Positions 52,832 through 61,989 of a stretch of DNA of 64,000 bases are shown here, one piece after another. Each line of letters opens with the position of its first letter. Position 1 is the stretch's first letter. The notes beneath the pieces are model-generated. The model saw only the letters and a program-made list of their open reading frames with translations. It had not been told where the DNA came from and did not search any database. Where the stretch lies: the NCBI RefSeq assembly GCF_900230185.1, contig NZ_OCSR01000003.1, positions 124,001 to 188,000 on the forward strand. Reading direction: 5' to 3'. Origin of the DNA: Burkholderia sp. OK233 (GTDB taxonomy: Bacteria; Pseudomonadota; Gammaproteobacteria; Burkholderiales; Burkholderiaceae). Position numbers and translations under genes: made by a program.

Positions 52832-54109
52832 ATGAGAACAGAAGACCTCATTCATTTTTGCCCGCCCGGAAGGTTGATTATCGGTGCGGGCTCGCGCGCC
52901 CAGCTTTCAGGCTTGGTCGCCCACCTCGGATACCGCAAAGGCGTGCTCGTTACCGACCGGTTCTTTGTGGAGTCCACCCCGTGGGTGGACGAGTATGTGA
53001 AATCCGCTTCCCTGCTCGGAATCGAAACATTCGTATTTGACGCGGGCGAGCCAGACCCCACCACCACACTCTGCGATCGCGCCACACAGTCGGTGCGTGC
53101 AGCCTTGGAGGGCGAAGCGCCTGATCACGTCATCGCATTGGGTGGCGGGAGCAACATCGACCTCGCAAAGGCGCTTTGTATCACCCTGCCATCTGGAAGA
53201 CCGGTGCGGGAATTTGTCGGCGGCCTGACGTCGGAGGACAAGCCGCTTCCATTGATTGCGCTGCCCACGACCGCCGGTACGGGTTCGGAAGCGACTCCCG
53301 GTGCGATTTTGCTCGACCCGGACAACGCCACCAAAGTGGCCGTGATGGACAACTCGCTGCGTCCGCAGATCGCACTCATCGACCCCGAGTTCACGTATAC
53401 CTGTCCGCCGCGCGTGACCGCCGATGCGGGGATCGATGCCTTGACGCACGCGATCGAGTCATATCTGACGCTGGACTCCGCGCAATACGATCGGAACGGT
53501 CACGCTGATCCGGGATACAGCGGCCGCTCGTCTCTGACCATGCTGTTCGCACGCGAAGCCATCTCGCTGTGCGCCCGATTTTTAAAACGTTCCTACGACC
53601 ACGGCGATGACGTAGAAGCACGCACCGGCATGTGTTACGCGAGCATTTACGCTGCCTTGTCCTATGGCAGTGCCGGCCTGAATGCCGTGCACGGCATTGC
53701 TTATGCAGTCGCCGGCATAACGCACCGCTCACACGGCACCACGAATGCGGTGGTACTCCCGTACGCGATCGAAGCGCTTAGTCCGCATCGCCCAGTGGAA
53801 ATGGTTGAGATCGCGCAGATCTTCGGCATCTGCGGCGAAAACCTCGAGGACACCTCGCGCGAGTTATGCGAGTTTTTGCGTGACCTCGTTGCCGACCTGG
53901 GCATACCGACCAATCTCAGAGACCTCGGAATCGAGGAGGCGTCACTCGATTCGCTGACCCGCGATGGGCTCGCCGTGACGCGTCTTGCGAAGTCATTTCC
54001 GGTGCCAGATGTCGCGCAGGCGTACAGCCGGATTGTGCGGAACGCCTTTCACGGCGAGCTAGGGAAACTCCCTACAGAGGCACATCATAAACAACTTGAT
54101 CACATCTAA
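52832..54109 (+). CDS. Iron-containing alcohol dehydrogenase
   Basis: 425 aa. NAD-binding region DHVIALGGGSNIDLAKALCI, LIALPTTAGTGSEATPGAIL, and the metal ligands D and H in DAGIDALTHAIESY and further histidines in LNAVHGIAYAVAGITHRSHG. Slightly longer than the classic 380-390 aa, as in the HOT/ADHFE1-like subgroup that oxidises 4-hydroxyacids; the subgroup is only a guess. It begins 17 bp after the hydrolase gene. Confidence 0.88.
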   Translation: MRTEDLIHFCPPGRLIIGAGSRAQLSGLVAHLGYRKGVLVTDRFFVESTPWVDEYVKSASLLGIETFVFDAGEPDPTTTLCDRATQSVRAALEGEAPDHVIALGGGSNIDLAKALCITLPSGRPVREFVGGLTSEDKPLPLIALPTTAGTGSEATPGAILLDPDNATKVAVMDNSLRPQIALIDPEFTYTCPPRVTADAGIDALTHAIESYLTLDSAQYDRNGHADPGYSGRSSLTMLFAREAISLCARFLKRSYDHGDDVEARTGMCYASIYAALSYGSAGLNAVHGIAYAVAGITHRSHGTTNAVVLPYAIEALSPHRPVEMVEIAQIFGICGENLEDTSRELCEFLRDLVADLGIPTNLRDLGIEEASLDSLTRDGLAVTRLAKSFPVPDVAQAYSRIVRNAFHGELGKLPTEAHHKQLDHI

Positions 54110-54123
54110 TATTCGACTAATAT
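54106..54123 (+). promoter_or_regulatory. Tandem CTAATAT repeat upstream of the hydroxylase gene
   Basis: CTAATAT TCGA CTAATAT, two copies with an 11-bp period (one helical turn), starting at the stop codon of the alcohol dehydrogenase. A third copy lies in the divergent control region at 52076. A candidate regulator site. Confidence 0.4.
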
Positions 54124-54156
54124 ATCAGTAACGGTTAACGCAACAGGAGAGACATC

Positions 54157-54966
54157 ATGATGACCGAGCGGCAACGGAAATTCCGTGAGAACTACAAGGC
54201 AAATATCAGTCCGCTGTACAACGGGCTGTTGCACATTTCGGTGATGTATCTGACCGGAGCTGCGGCGATCTACTACTGCCTGTCGCATCTGAACGCAGCG
54301 CGGTGGGAGTGGCTTCTCGTTATTCCGATTTTTTTCGCGGGCAATTTTGTCGAATGGGGCATGCATCGCTTCGTGATGCACCGCCGTATTGACGTTTTTG
54401 CTCTGCGGGCGATCTACGAACGGCACACTCGTGAGCATCACCAATACTTCACGGATGTCGAACCGACCATCGATACCACCCGCGAGTTTCGCATTGTCTT
54501 TTTCCCGTGGCGCGTGCTGATCACGCTGGGAGTTGGCGGAACGATCCTTGGTTTCGCGGCTTCCCGCCTGATTGACTTGAACGCCGGGTACATCGTCTTT
54601 CTGACGATGGTCGCGCAGTACTTGGCGTATGAGACGTTTCACTACTGCTGCCACGTTCACGATAACTGGTTCGTTCGGAACATGCCGTTTATCAATACGA
54701 TCCGCCGCCACCACACAGCGCACCACAATATGGGGATCATGATGAAGTACAACATGAATCTCACCTTTCCGATTGCTGATTGGGTGCTGGGCTCAAGCGA
54801 TCTGCGTCGTGGTTTCATTGGGACTATTTTCAATGGATACAGCGACAAGCATGTCAAGGAAGAGCTGCGGCCGGTGATTGCCAAATTCAGGCACGACCAC
54901 TCACGGGTGACGCTCGACGGTCCGGAACTCTCCGAAAACGAACGTCATGTAATGACAGCGATTTAA
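54157..54966 (+). CDS. Fatty acid hydroxylase/sterol desaturase family di-iron membrane protein
   Basis: 269 aa from ATG 54157 (CAGGAGAG upstream). Four histidine clusters bind two irons: GMHRFVMHRR, HTREHHQYFTD, YETFHYCCHVHDN and IRRHHTAHHNMG. Four membrane helices are visible (for example YLTGAAAIYYCL and WLLVIPIFFAGNFVEWG). Members hydroxylate or desaturate lipids, sterols or, in alkylglycerol monooxygenase, cleave ethers. The substrate here is unknown; genes on both sides point to catabolism. Confidence 0.85.
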   Translation: MMTERQRKFRENYKANISPLYNGLLHISVMYLTGAAAIYYCLSHLNAARWEWLLVIPIFFAGNFVEWGMHRFVMHRRIDVFALRAIYERHTREHHQYFTDVEPTIDTTREFRIVFFPWRVLITLGVGGTILGFAASRLIDLNAGYIVFLTMVAQYLAYETFHYCCHVHDNWFVRNMPFINTIRRHHTAHHNMGIMMKYNMNLTFPIADWVLGSSDLRRGFIGTIFNGYSDKHVKEELRPVIAKFRHDHSRVTLDGPELSENERHVMTAI

Positions 54967-55141
54967 GTACGCGGCCCCGTTTCGGGGCTATGGCTATTTG
55001 TACTACTTGTAACAACTGCTGAATGCCGCTCGCTCGATAAAGCAAGCCTGGAGACATTATCTGCCGACAGTCCATGGCAAATTATAAGTATAACGAATTT
55101 ATAGAGTCCTAAAAACCTGTGTGACAGGCTGGAGAGAGACA

Positions 55142-56530
55142 ATGGAAATGCATAACCTAGGCGTGGTCAACGCGAGAGACGGCGTAGCAGCGCGGCTTGA
55201 AAGGCTACCCCTTACGCGGTATCAAAAGTTGATTTTTGCCGTTATTGCGACTGCGTGGCTGTTTGATTCGATGGACCTCGGCATCATGACGTTCGTGCTG
55301 GGCTCGATCAAAGCGGAGTTCGGCCTGAGTGCGACACAGGCCGGGCTGCTCGCCAGTTCCAGCTTCCTCGGCATGTTGATCGGAGCGGCGATCGCGGGCA
55401 TGTTGGCGGACCGGTACGGGCGCAAGCCCGTGTTCCAGGTCAGCATGGTGTTTTGGGGTGTAGGAAGTCTGCTGTGTGGCTTTGCACCAAGCATCGGTTG
55501 GTTGATGGTGTTTCGGGTACTGCTTGGATTCGGAATGGGAATGGAGTTTCCGATCGGTCTATCGATTGTCTCGGAAATGGTTCCAGCCAAGAACCGGGGG
55601 AGGTATCTCGCTATCCTCGAGGGGTTCTGGCCGATTGGGTTTATCACCGCAGGCGTTGCCACTTATTTTCTGTTGCCGATGATCGGCTGGCGGGGCATCT
55701 TCATCGCGCTTGCCGCACCGGCGGTCTTCGTCTTCGTTGTCCGGCGTTATGTGCCGGAGTCGCCGCGCTGGCTGGAAAGCGCCGGTCGGGTGCTGGAGGC
55801 TGATTCGGTTGTTGAGAGCATTGAGGCGAGCGTGAGGAAATGCTTGCGCGGAAGGGATCTGCCGCCTGTTGCGCCAGTGTCGTCTGCAACGATCGCCCCA
55901 GCACCCCGTGCTGCACGATTCGTACAATTGTGGACGGATGGCTATGCACGCCGCACCATAATGACGTGGTCCCTGTGGTTTTTTGCACTCCTCGGATACT
56001 ACGGCCTGACAACATGGCTCGGTGCGCTGCTGCAGAGCGCTGGTTATGAAGTGACCAAATCTGTCTTCTATACGATTATTATCTCGCTCGCCGGCATTCC
56101 TGGATTTATGTTTTCTGCGTGGCTACTGGAGGCGTGGGGCCGCAAACCGACGTGTGCGCTCACGCTATTAGGTAGCGCGGCGTTCGCGTATTTGTACGGG
56201 CAGGCGGCGGCCACGCATGCGCCTCTGATTCAGTTGATCGGCGCCGGCCTATGCATGCAGTTCTTCTTCTTCGGAATGTGGTCGGTGCTCTACGCCTATA
56301 CGCCGGAACTGTATCCAACGCGCATTCGGGCGACCGGATCAGGCTTTGCATCTTCGATTGGGCGTCTTGGCTCGTTGCTGGGGCCGTCCATTGTTGGCAT
56401 GGTCTTGCCTTATACGGGTCAATCAGGCGTTTTCACCCTCGGTGCAATATCTTTCGTGATAGCGGCCGCCGTCGTGGCGATCCTGGGCGTCGAGACCAAG
56501 GGGCGCCCTCTCGAGGCTCTTTCACAATAG
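55142..56530 (+). CDS. MFS transporter (sugar porter/NiaP-like)
   Basis: 462 aa from ATG 55142 (GGAGAGAG upstream). Twelve membrane segments. Motif A is GMLADRYGRKPVFQVS after helix 2, PAKNRGRYLAILEGFWPIGF in the N half, RRYVPESPRWLESAGRVLEA in the central loop, and PELYPTRIRATGSGFASSIG with a second RKP in the C half. This is the MHS/sugar-porter type used for aromatic acids, nicotinate and similar organic acids. It probably imports the substrate of the catabolic cluster. Confidence 0.88.
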   Translation: MEMHNLGVVNARDGVAARLERLPLTRYQKLIFAVIATAWLFDSMDLGIMTFVLGSIKAEFGLSATQAGLLASSSFLGMLIGAAIAGMLADRYGRKPVFQVSMVFWGVGSLLCGFAPSIGWLMVFRVLLGFGMGMEFPIGLSIVSEMVPAKNRGRYLAILEGFWPIGFITAGVATYFLLPMIGWRGIFIALAAPAVFVFVVRRYVPESPRWLESAGRVLEADSVVESIEASVRKCLRGRDLPPVAPVSSATIAPAPRAARFVQLWTDGYARRTIMTWSLWFFALLGYYGLTTWLGALLQSAGYEVTKSVFYTIIISLAGIPGFMFSAWLLEAWGRKPTCALTLLGSAAFAYLYGQAAATHAPLIQLIGAGLCMQFFFFGMWSVLYAYTPELYPTRIRATGSGFASSIGRLGSLLGPSIVGMVLPYTGQSGVFTLGAISFVIAAAVVAILGVETKGRPLEALSQ

Positions 56531-56912
56531 CCGTATGCTCGCGGGCACTGGTACAGCGCGCCTTCACGATATTTTGATTGAAGAGCGTGACCGTCAATGA
56601 ACTCATTTATCGCGTTCCAGCACGCAAGTTCTAACCAAGCAGGACACCGCCACCGTGGATTAACGTCCACGCAGGTTGGAAACGGCGCCGCCTTCAGGCG
56701 GTCCTCTCAGAGGCTTGGGACCTGACAGCGGGAGGTCCCACTGTATGGACTAACACTTGCTGGGTTCAGTTGGCCCAGTTAGATTGCATCGCACGACGGC
56801 GACCCGGCGGAAGCGATCCTTGCTTCGACTACTTAAGCAGGTCACCACGGGAGCCTGCGACGCAACTGCTATACAATGTGGATATCCGATGAACGCATCT
56901 GCAGGTGTACCC
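56531..56912. other. Intergenic region with consecutive hairpins
   Basis: Between the transporter and the regulator: CGTGGA/TCCACG (56654-56671), CCGCC/GGCGG (56688-56701), and TGGGACCT/AGGTCCCA (56716-56740). No T-run follows. It could be a structured RNA, a terminator complex, or the remains of a mobile element. No gene is seen. Confidence 0.4.
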
Positions 56913-57662
56913 ATGGCTGAACATATCGTCGCCCGCAAATCCGCCGCGCAACCGAAGACGACCCGAGCGCGCCCGTCGACGCCCGCGCGCGCTCCGAAAG
57001 CGGGCAAGAAGCGGCCCGGCCCCAAGGAGAGCCTGACTGAACAGGCCTATGCACAGATCGAGGAGGCCATAGTGACGCTGCAGATTGCACCGGGCTCTAC
57101 GGTCTCCGAGCTCTCGCTCAGTGAAATGACTGGCATCGGTCGCACGCCGATTCGCGAGGCGATTCAGCGCTTAGCGCGGGAGCACCTGATTGTGATCATG
57201 CCCCAGCGCGGCCTGCTGGTTCCCGAGATAGACGTAAAAAAGCAGCTTAAGCTGCTCAGAACGCGCAGGGAAGTCGAGCGCTTGATTTGCCGAAGTGCCG
57301 CCAAGAGCGCCACGCCCCAGGAGCGTGACGTGTTCGCGCAACTGGCGGAGGAGTTCGAGGAAGCGTCGAAGTCGAATGATGACGTCAGCTTCGTGCGGCT
57401 CGATCGCGAGTTCAATGAACTATGCCTGATCGCAGCGCGAAATGAATTCGCCGAGGCTGCAATGCGCCTGATGCACGGCTTGGCTCGACGGTTCTGGTAT
57501 GTCCATTACAAGGAGGCGGCCGATCTTCCCGAGATGGCACGTCTTCATGGTGCGGTTGCCAGGGCGATTGCCGAGGGCAACGTCGATATGGCCGGGCGCA
57601 CACTCGATGCACTGCTCGACAATATCGAAGCGTTCACCCGCGCAACACTCGTGGAATTTTAA
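56913..57662 (+). CDS. GntR-family regulator, FCD type
   Basis: 249 aa from ATG 56913 (AGGTG upstream; ATG 56889 is possible). An Ala/Pro/Lys-rich N-terminal extension precedes the winged helix (LTEQAYAQIEEAIVTLQIAP, SLSEMTGIGRTPIREAIQRL, MPQRGLLVPEI). The C-terminal FCD domain has LKLLRTRREVERLICRSAAK, FVRLDREFNELCLIAARNEF and ARLHGAVARAIAEGNVDMAG, with the usual metal/ligand histidine. It likely controls the adjacent catabolic genes in response to an organic acid. Confidence 0.9.
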   Translation: MAEHIVARKSAAQPKTTRARPSTPARAPKAGKKRPGPKESLTEQAYAQIEEAIVTLQIAPGSTVSELSLSEMTGIGRTPIREAIQRLAREHLIVIMPQRGLLVPEIDVKKQLKLLRTRREVERLICRSAAKSATPQERDVFAQLAEEFEEASKSNDDVSFVRLDREFNELCLIAARNEFAEAAMRLMHGLARRFWYVHYKEAADLPEMARLHGAVARAIAEGNVDMAGRTLDALLDNIEAFTRATLVEF

Positions 57663-57690
57663 GCGTTGGGTTGTCCTCCCCAGCCTCATC

Positions 57691-58238
57691 ATGCCTAGGC
57701 GCCGGCTTTCGCATATGCGCAATTCGTCAGTTGCCGGCCATGTGCCGGCGCGCTCCGATGCGTCGCACTCCCAGAGTGCGTACGAGCTGCTCGAGGAAGC
57801 CATCGTCACGCAACGGGTTTCACCCGGTTCGATCGTCTCCGAGGCGCAGTTAAGCGAATTGATTGGCATGAGTCGCATGCCGACTCGGGAAGCAGTACGC
57901 CGCCTTGCACGCGAAAACCTTCTCGAAGTGCGGCCCAAATGCGGCATCACCGTCCGGCTCATCGATCCAAACGTGCAGTAGCGACTTCTCGAGACCCGTC
58001 GTGAGGTTGAACGCCTTATGGTGCGGCTCATCGCGCGTGAACGTGATGTAGTTGCAAAGGCCGCGCTGCGTGCGCTTTCCGCCGACTTTCAGACGGCTGC
58101 GGAGCGCCCGGACCTCTTGCTCTTCGTTCACGCCGACAAATCGTTCAACGAACTCTGTCTGTCTATCTGTGGGAATGAGTTCGTGGTGGGCGCGATGCGG
58201 CTGATGCAGGGGCCGTCGCGTCGTTTCTGGTTTCGATG
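57691..58238 (+). pseudogene. Second GntR/FCD regulator, with a stop codon and cut 3' end
   Basis: The frame starts at 57691 and shows the winged helix (SAYELLEEAIVTQRVSPGSI, AQLSELIGMSRMPTREAVRR). TAG at 57979-57981 interrupts it where the paralogue has a glutamine-like position (DPNVQ, stop, RLLETRREVERLM). The same frame continues to GNEFVVGAMRLMQG and RRFWF, then ends abruptly at about 58238 where the gmtY remnant begins. It is a paralogue of the regulator just upstream, now inactive. Confidence 0.85.
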
Positions 58239-59449
58239 GACGAGTGATGCATGAAGCGGCGAATCAGTGGCTTCTCGATTCCATCGCACTTCAGGCGCTG
58301 TCCATAGGCGTGTCGGTGTCCGTGAGGCGTCGTGCCGAGGGCCTTTCCGACGTTGAGGCCTATGCGTCTGCAAGCGGCTGCGTGAGCCTTGTTGTACTGG
58401 GTGAGCGTGTACATCGCGCCGAGCGGCTCGCGATTAGTGTTCACGAAAGCAAACGGATGAGCCCTGTCAAAGCGCGCGACCTGTTTGAGGTAGCAGTGCC
58501 ATAACTCAAGAAACCACTCGCCGTATTCCGGTGCGAACCAGTACGCCTGTTTGTAGTAGGGGCCATCGTGCATGCCACCTTTCCAGCCCGCATGCCGGCG
58601 ATCCATTAGATCAGTGCGGGGCACCAGGCCGAAGCGTTGGGCGAGATATTCAGCCCGATTCGATTTCCTCGGTCGTCCCCGCTCGTCCCACCAGGCGGAC
58701 GGTGCGGCTCCGTAGGGTGGATGGTGAATGAGGACCTTGGCCTGTCGAAGGTTTGCGGGATCAGGAAATACGTCCTGGACATAAATGTGGAAGGGCTCCG
58801 ACCCTCGAAACCCCGCACCATGCAGCAACAAAGTAATCAGAATGCCGCGGTAGTCGTAGTGATCACCGGTACGAAAGCCCTTGAATAGCAAGTCTTCAAA
58901 GCGGCCCTCAGGAAATGCTGGTGGCTCGCCTTGAGCAACCTTTGGCAGTCTTCGATAGCAAAGCCGATAGCCTGTCGACCGCGGAGTCGCGTTCGATGCC
59001 CATGTGTGCCCGAGAAACGCCTTGCTTCTGCGATACTGGTAAGCGGCTTCGTCTGTCTGTCGATCGAAGGCCCCCCCGGCATATCGCGGATTGACCTTCG
59101 CTGCCTCGGGACGCATCTCCCCCAGCCAGTTGAAGAAGTCGGTCAAGTGGGTAACGATGCGCGCCGCGTCGTGAGGCAAACGGGGCAACCAACAAAGCCC
59201 CGTGATGTCAATTCCGGTCTCGCGATTGAAGGTGCCCGTGTACAGGCGCTGTGCGAAATTCTGAAACAGACGATGCGGATCGCGCTCGGTCGGATTGACC
59301 CGGAGGTATTCGAGAAAGAGACGAATGGACCGCGTTACCTTCCGCATCCATTCCAGACTCCGATCGTGGCTACGGTGCAGGAAGTAGTCAAGGTTCTGTC
59401 GCGGTAAGGCAAGCGGATCAAGCAAAGATGATATGCGAAGGATGGCTTA
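58239..59449 (-). pseudogene. gmtY: GmtY-type recombinase, lacking both ends
   Basis: About 395 residues of a tyrosine-recombinase-like protein: LHRSHDRSLEWMRKVTRSIR, TGIDITGLCWLPRLPHDAAR, YRGILITLLLHGAGFRGSEP, FHIYVQDVFPDPANLRQAKV, and TTPHGHRHAYGQRLKCDGIE. These resemble the GmtY recombinase of gamma-mobile-trio islands as I recall it. The C-terminus stops after RRFMHHSSIET, before the expected catalytic tyrosine, at the junction with the GntR remnant. At the N-terminal side the frame opens straight from the IS6 transposase stop codon, so the start is lost too. No gmtX or gmtZ is present. Confidence 0.65.
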
Positions 59450-59626
59450 CGAAACCAACGAGTAAAATTGCTGGGCGGCAGACAGCGAAGTTCTGCCCGA
59501 ACATTTCACCTGTCCTTTCTTGATCATGTGCATCCATTTGATGCCACTCAGAATGACGCGCGCGCAGTTGAAATCCTTGAACCCGAGCATCGGTCGGGTT
59601 CGGCGTTTGATGGCTCGATGGTCCTG
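59447..59626 (-). pseudogene. IS6-family transposase, C-terminal exon
   Basis: On the minus strand: QDHRAIKRRTRPMLGFKDFN followed by CARVILSGIKWMHMIKKGQ and a tail ending FYSLVS. This is the end of an IS6-family transposase. It connects exactly with the upstream exon (NRYLNNIVE at 61990) once the intron 59627-61989 is removed: IVE-QDHRAIKRR. Confidence 0.88.
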
Positions 59627-59667
59627 GTCGGGTAGCAGCAGCGCATTGCTGCGCTGCTGCCCCCTAA

Positions 59668-59701
59668 GAACCGTACGTGCGCCTTTAGGAGCATACGGCT
59701 C
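59668..59701 (-). ncRNA. Group II intron 2 domain V
   Basis: A 34-nt hairpin reading GAGCCGTATGCTCCTAAAGG and ending CACGTACGGTTC on the minus strand, the catalytic domain V. A GC-rich domain VI hairpin follows before the 3' end. Confidence 0.88.
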
Positions 59702-59743
59702 AAGCCTCTACAAAGGTATCTATCGACACCCGGTAGCACGACT

Positions 59744-61396
59744 TCATTTTCCGGCGTACTGCGGATTTCTACGGCAATTGAGATGGTTAACCTGGAGGTT
59801 GCTGGCTGCATCTGTCCCGCCATCGGCTTGCTTCACAATATGCGTAACATCCCAGCGGGTGTTCATTGTGATGGGCTGCTGACAGTTAGAACACAGGCCA
59901 TCTTGCCTTAGCCAGACACGGTACACCTTGCCGCGACCTCGCACCGAGTTCAGCATCTTCTGGCCCCATCGGGATTCGAAGTACGGCGCCCATTGCGGAT
60001 CGTGCGGATTGGCGCCCGCGTTGATCTTGACATGCCGTTGTATTGGCGTGTCCGACTCTTGCAGCAGGGTGAGCTCCCGCTTCGTTCCATCCTCTTGTTT
60101 TTCTGTGACGGTGAATACCCAGTTCCGGGTGCCTCGGGTCTTGAAGTACTTCTCTTTGACCCATCTGGCTCCTTTGTTGGGGTGCCGTCTTACCGCCCAT
60201 CGCCATAGCATTGACCAGACCTCGTGATCAATCCGATCGAAGGTTTTCTTCGCGACTACATGGCTGTGATAATTCGCCCATCCTCGTAAAACAGGATTGA
60301 GCAGCCTTATGAGGTTCGCCTGTTTAGCCGTTTTGTTGGCCTTGATGATTTCACGAATTTTGTCAAGATGAGCCTTGACGTTCGCTTTCGACGGTTTCAT
60401 CAGTAGCTTGCCGTTGTACTTGCGAATGTTCCATCCGAGGAAATCAAACCCATCCTTGATGTGCGTTATCCTGGTCTTTTCTGGTGACAAGACCAGCCCG
60501 CGTTCCGCCAGAAATTCGGCCACTGCCGGCCTGACTTCATGTTCCAGCCACTCTTTCGAGTGGCCGGTAATAATGAAATCGTCCGCGTAACGCACCATGT
60601 TCATTTTCAGTCCTCGCTGCCTAGCTCGCGGGAATTTTTCCGCGAGCCTCGCTTCGAGGCCATCGAGCGTCATGTTGGCTGCCACCGGTGAGATGATTCC
60701 CCCTTGCGGGGTGCCGGCGACAGTGGGGAAGAGTTCGTTTTGATACACATATCCCGCTTTGAGCCACTTCTTTAGGATCACCTTGTCCGTGGGGATATTG
60801 GCGAGCATCCAGTCGTGGGAAATTTTGTCGAAACAGCCTTGAATGTCAGCCTCCAGCACCCATTCCGCGCTCGCCTTTTTCGCCAGAGAAATGAAGCATT
60901 GTCCTCCGGCGTCAGCAGTTGAGCGTTCCGGCCTGAACCCGTAAGAGTTCAGATCGGCGGTGGTTTCCGCAACGGGTTCCAGCGCCAGCAGATGTAACGC
61001 CTGCATGGCGCGGCATTTCATCACGGGGATGCCGAGCGGCCTCGTCTTGCCATTTTTCTTCAGAATAAAAACTCTCCGAAGCGGAAGGGGCGAATAACCC
61101 CGCCTCTTCAACGACGCAATCGCGTTGGCCTTTGCCGCCGGTGTTTTCCACGTTACCTTGTCCACACCGGGGGTGTTCCTGCCTTTGTTTTCAGTCACCC
61201 GCTTGACGGCTAATGCACGGCCGCTGAACGAGTGGGTCAGCAGCCATTGCAGGGCTTTCACCCTGTTATGGCGGCCGGCCTGTACCGCCTTCACCATACG
61301 CGACTGCAGCCTTCTTACCTGACGCTGAACATCGGCCCAATTGATGCCGTCCCACGTCACGCCAGAAGGTGCACGCGCCCGTGTTGCTGCACTCAT
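59744..61396 (-). CDS. ltrA: Group II intron reverse transcriptase with HNH endonuclease (intron 2)
   Basis: 550 aa from ATG 61396 (GGAAGGAAAG upstream). RT part: RNTPGVDKVTWKTPAAKANA, RRVFILKKNGKTRPLGIPVM, NSYGFRPERSTADAGGQCFI, LEADIQGCFDKISHDWMLAN, AGTPQGGIISPVAANMTLDG, the active site NMVRYADDFIITG and FDFLGWNIRKYNG. Maturase region LIRLLNPVLRGWANYHSHVV. The C-terminal HNH site is CSNCQQPITMNTRWDVTHIV with NLQVNHLNCRR. Intact, so this intron may be able to retrohome. Confidence 0.93.
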   Translation of the reverse strand: MSAATRARAPSGVTWDGINWADVQRQVRRLQSRMVKAVQAGRHNRVKALQWLLTHSFSGRALAVKRVTENKGRNTPGVDKVTWKTPAAKANAIASLKRRGYSPLPLRRVFILKKNGKTRPLGIPVMKCRAMQALHLLALEPVAETTADLNSYGFRPERSTADAGGQCFISLAKKASAEWVLEADIQGCFDKISHDWMLANIPTDKVILKKWLKAGYVYQNELFPTVAGTPQGGIISPVAANMTLDGLEARLAEKFPRARQRGLKMNMVRYADDFIITGHSKEWLEHEVRPAVAEFLAERGLVLSPEKTRITHIKDGFDFLGWNIRKYNGKLLMKPSKANVKAHLDKIREIIKANKTAKQANLIRLLNPVLRGWANYHSHVVAKKTFDRIDHEVWSMLWRWAVRRHPNKGARWVKEKYFKTRGTRNWVFTVTEKQEDGTKRELTLLQESDTPIQRHVKINAGANPHDPQWAPYFESRWGQKMLNSVRGRGKVYRVWLRQDGLCSNCQQPITMNTRWDVTHIVKQADGGTDAASNLQVNHLNCRRNPQYAGK

Positions 61397-61989
61397 TTGC
61401 TTTCCTTCCGTATAGATGGTTCTGCAAACTCTCCGGTGAGGAGAGACCACGAGGAAGTCTGCCCGCTTTCGCGTCGGGTGATATTGCAACCCGTATCCCG
61501 GCCATTACAGCCGGGCATTCGCTTTTTCCCCGATCCTGTGCCCGCACCGCCATGGGCAGACCTCGCGGCCTGCTGTCCCCGAGGGGAGCGATACGGGGTT
61601 TCCACGTTCCGCTTATGGAAGTACGTCGGGTTAGGTGCCTGCTCTGGGCCGGGAGGTGTATGGGTCACGAACGCGTAGTAGAGAAACGCTGTTCCCACCT
61701 CCGGTACCGTTTTGGTTCGAGCGCAATAGCCATTTCCGCTCGTTCAACATAACGACCCTATTGCCGATTCAAATGTTTTCACCATACCGACTATCTTGCA
61801 CTCATCCGGCATATGGCTGCCAGAAGGGTACGCCTCTCGCGATTGATACCCCGCGCCTTGCGGCGCTTCGTTACGTTGTCAGAGCCGCTCTTGATTCAGG
61901 CTCCTGGATTCACCGGGTGACACCGGTGGTTCTCTCCTTCTATGCGGCGAGAAGTGAGAACAACTTCTATAAGCGACCTCGTGTCGCAC

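Larger units (their letters stand above)
59627..61989 (-). mobile_element. Group II intron 2, inside an IS6-family transposase gene
   Basis: The 5' end GTGCG is at 61989 and the 3' end GAC at 59627 (minus strand). Removing these 2363 bp rejoins GTGGAG with CAGGACCAT, restoring the transposase frame. Domain V is at 59668-59701. It is unrelated in sequence class to intron 1; its protein carries an HNH domain. Confidence 0.88.

Noticed and set aside
59426..59626. Short plus-strand frame 59520-59882 as a gene
   Set aside because: It spans the intron-exon joint of the IS6 transposase and is the shadow of that exon and of domain V/VI.
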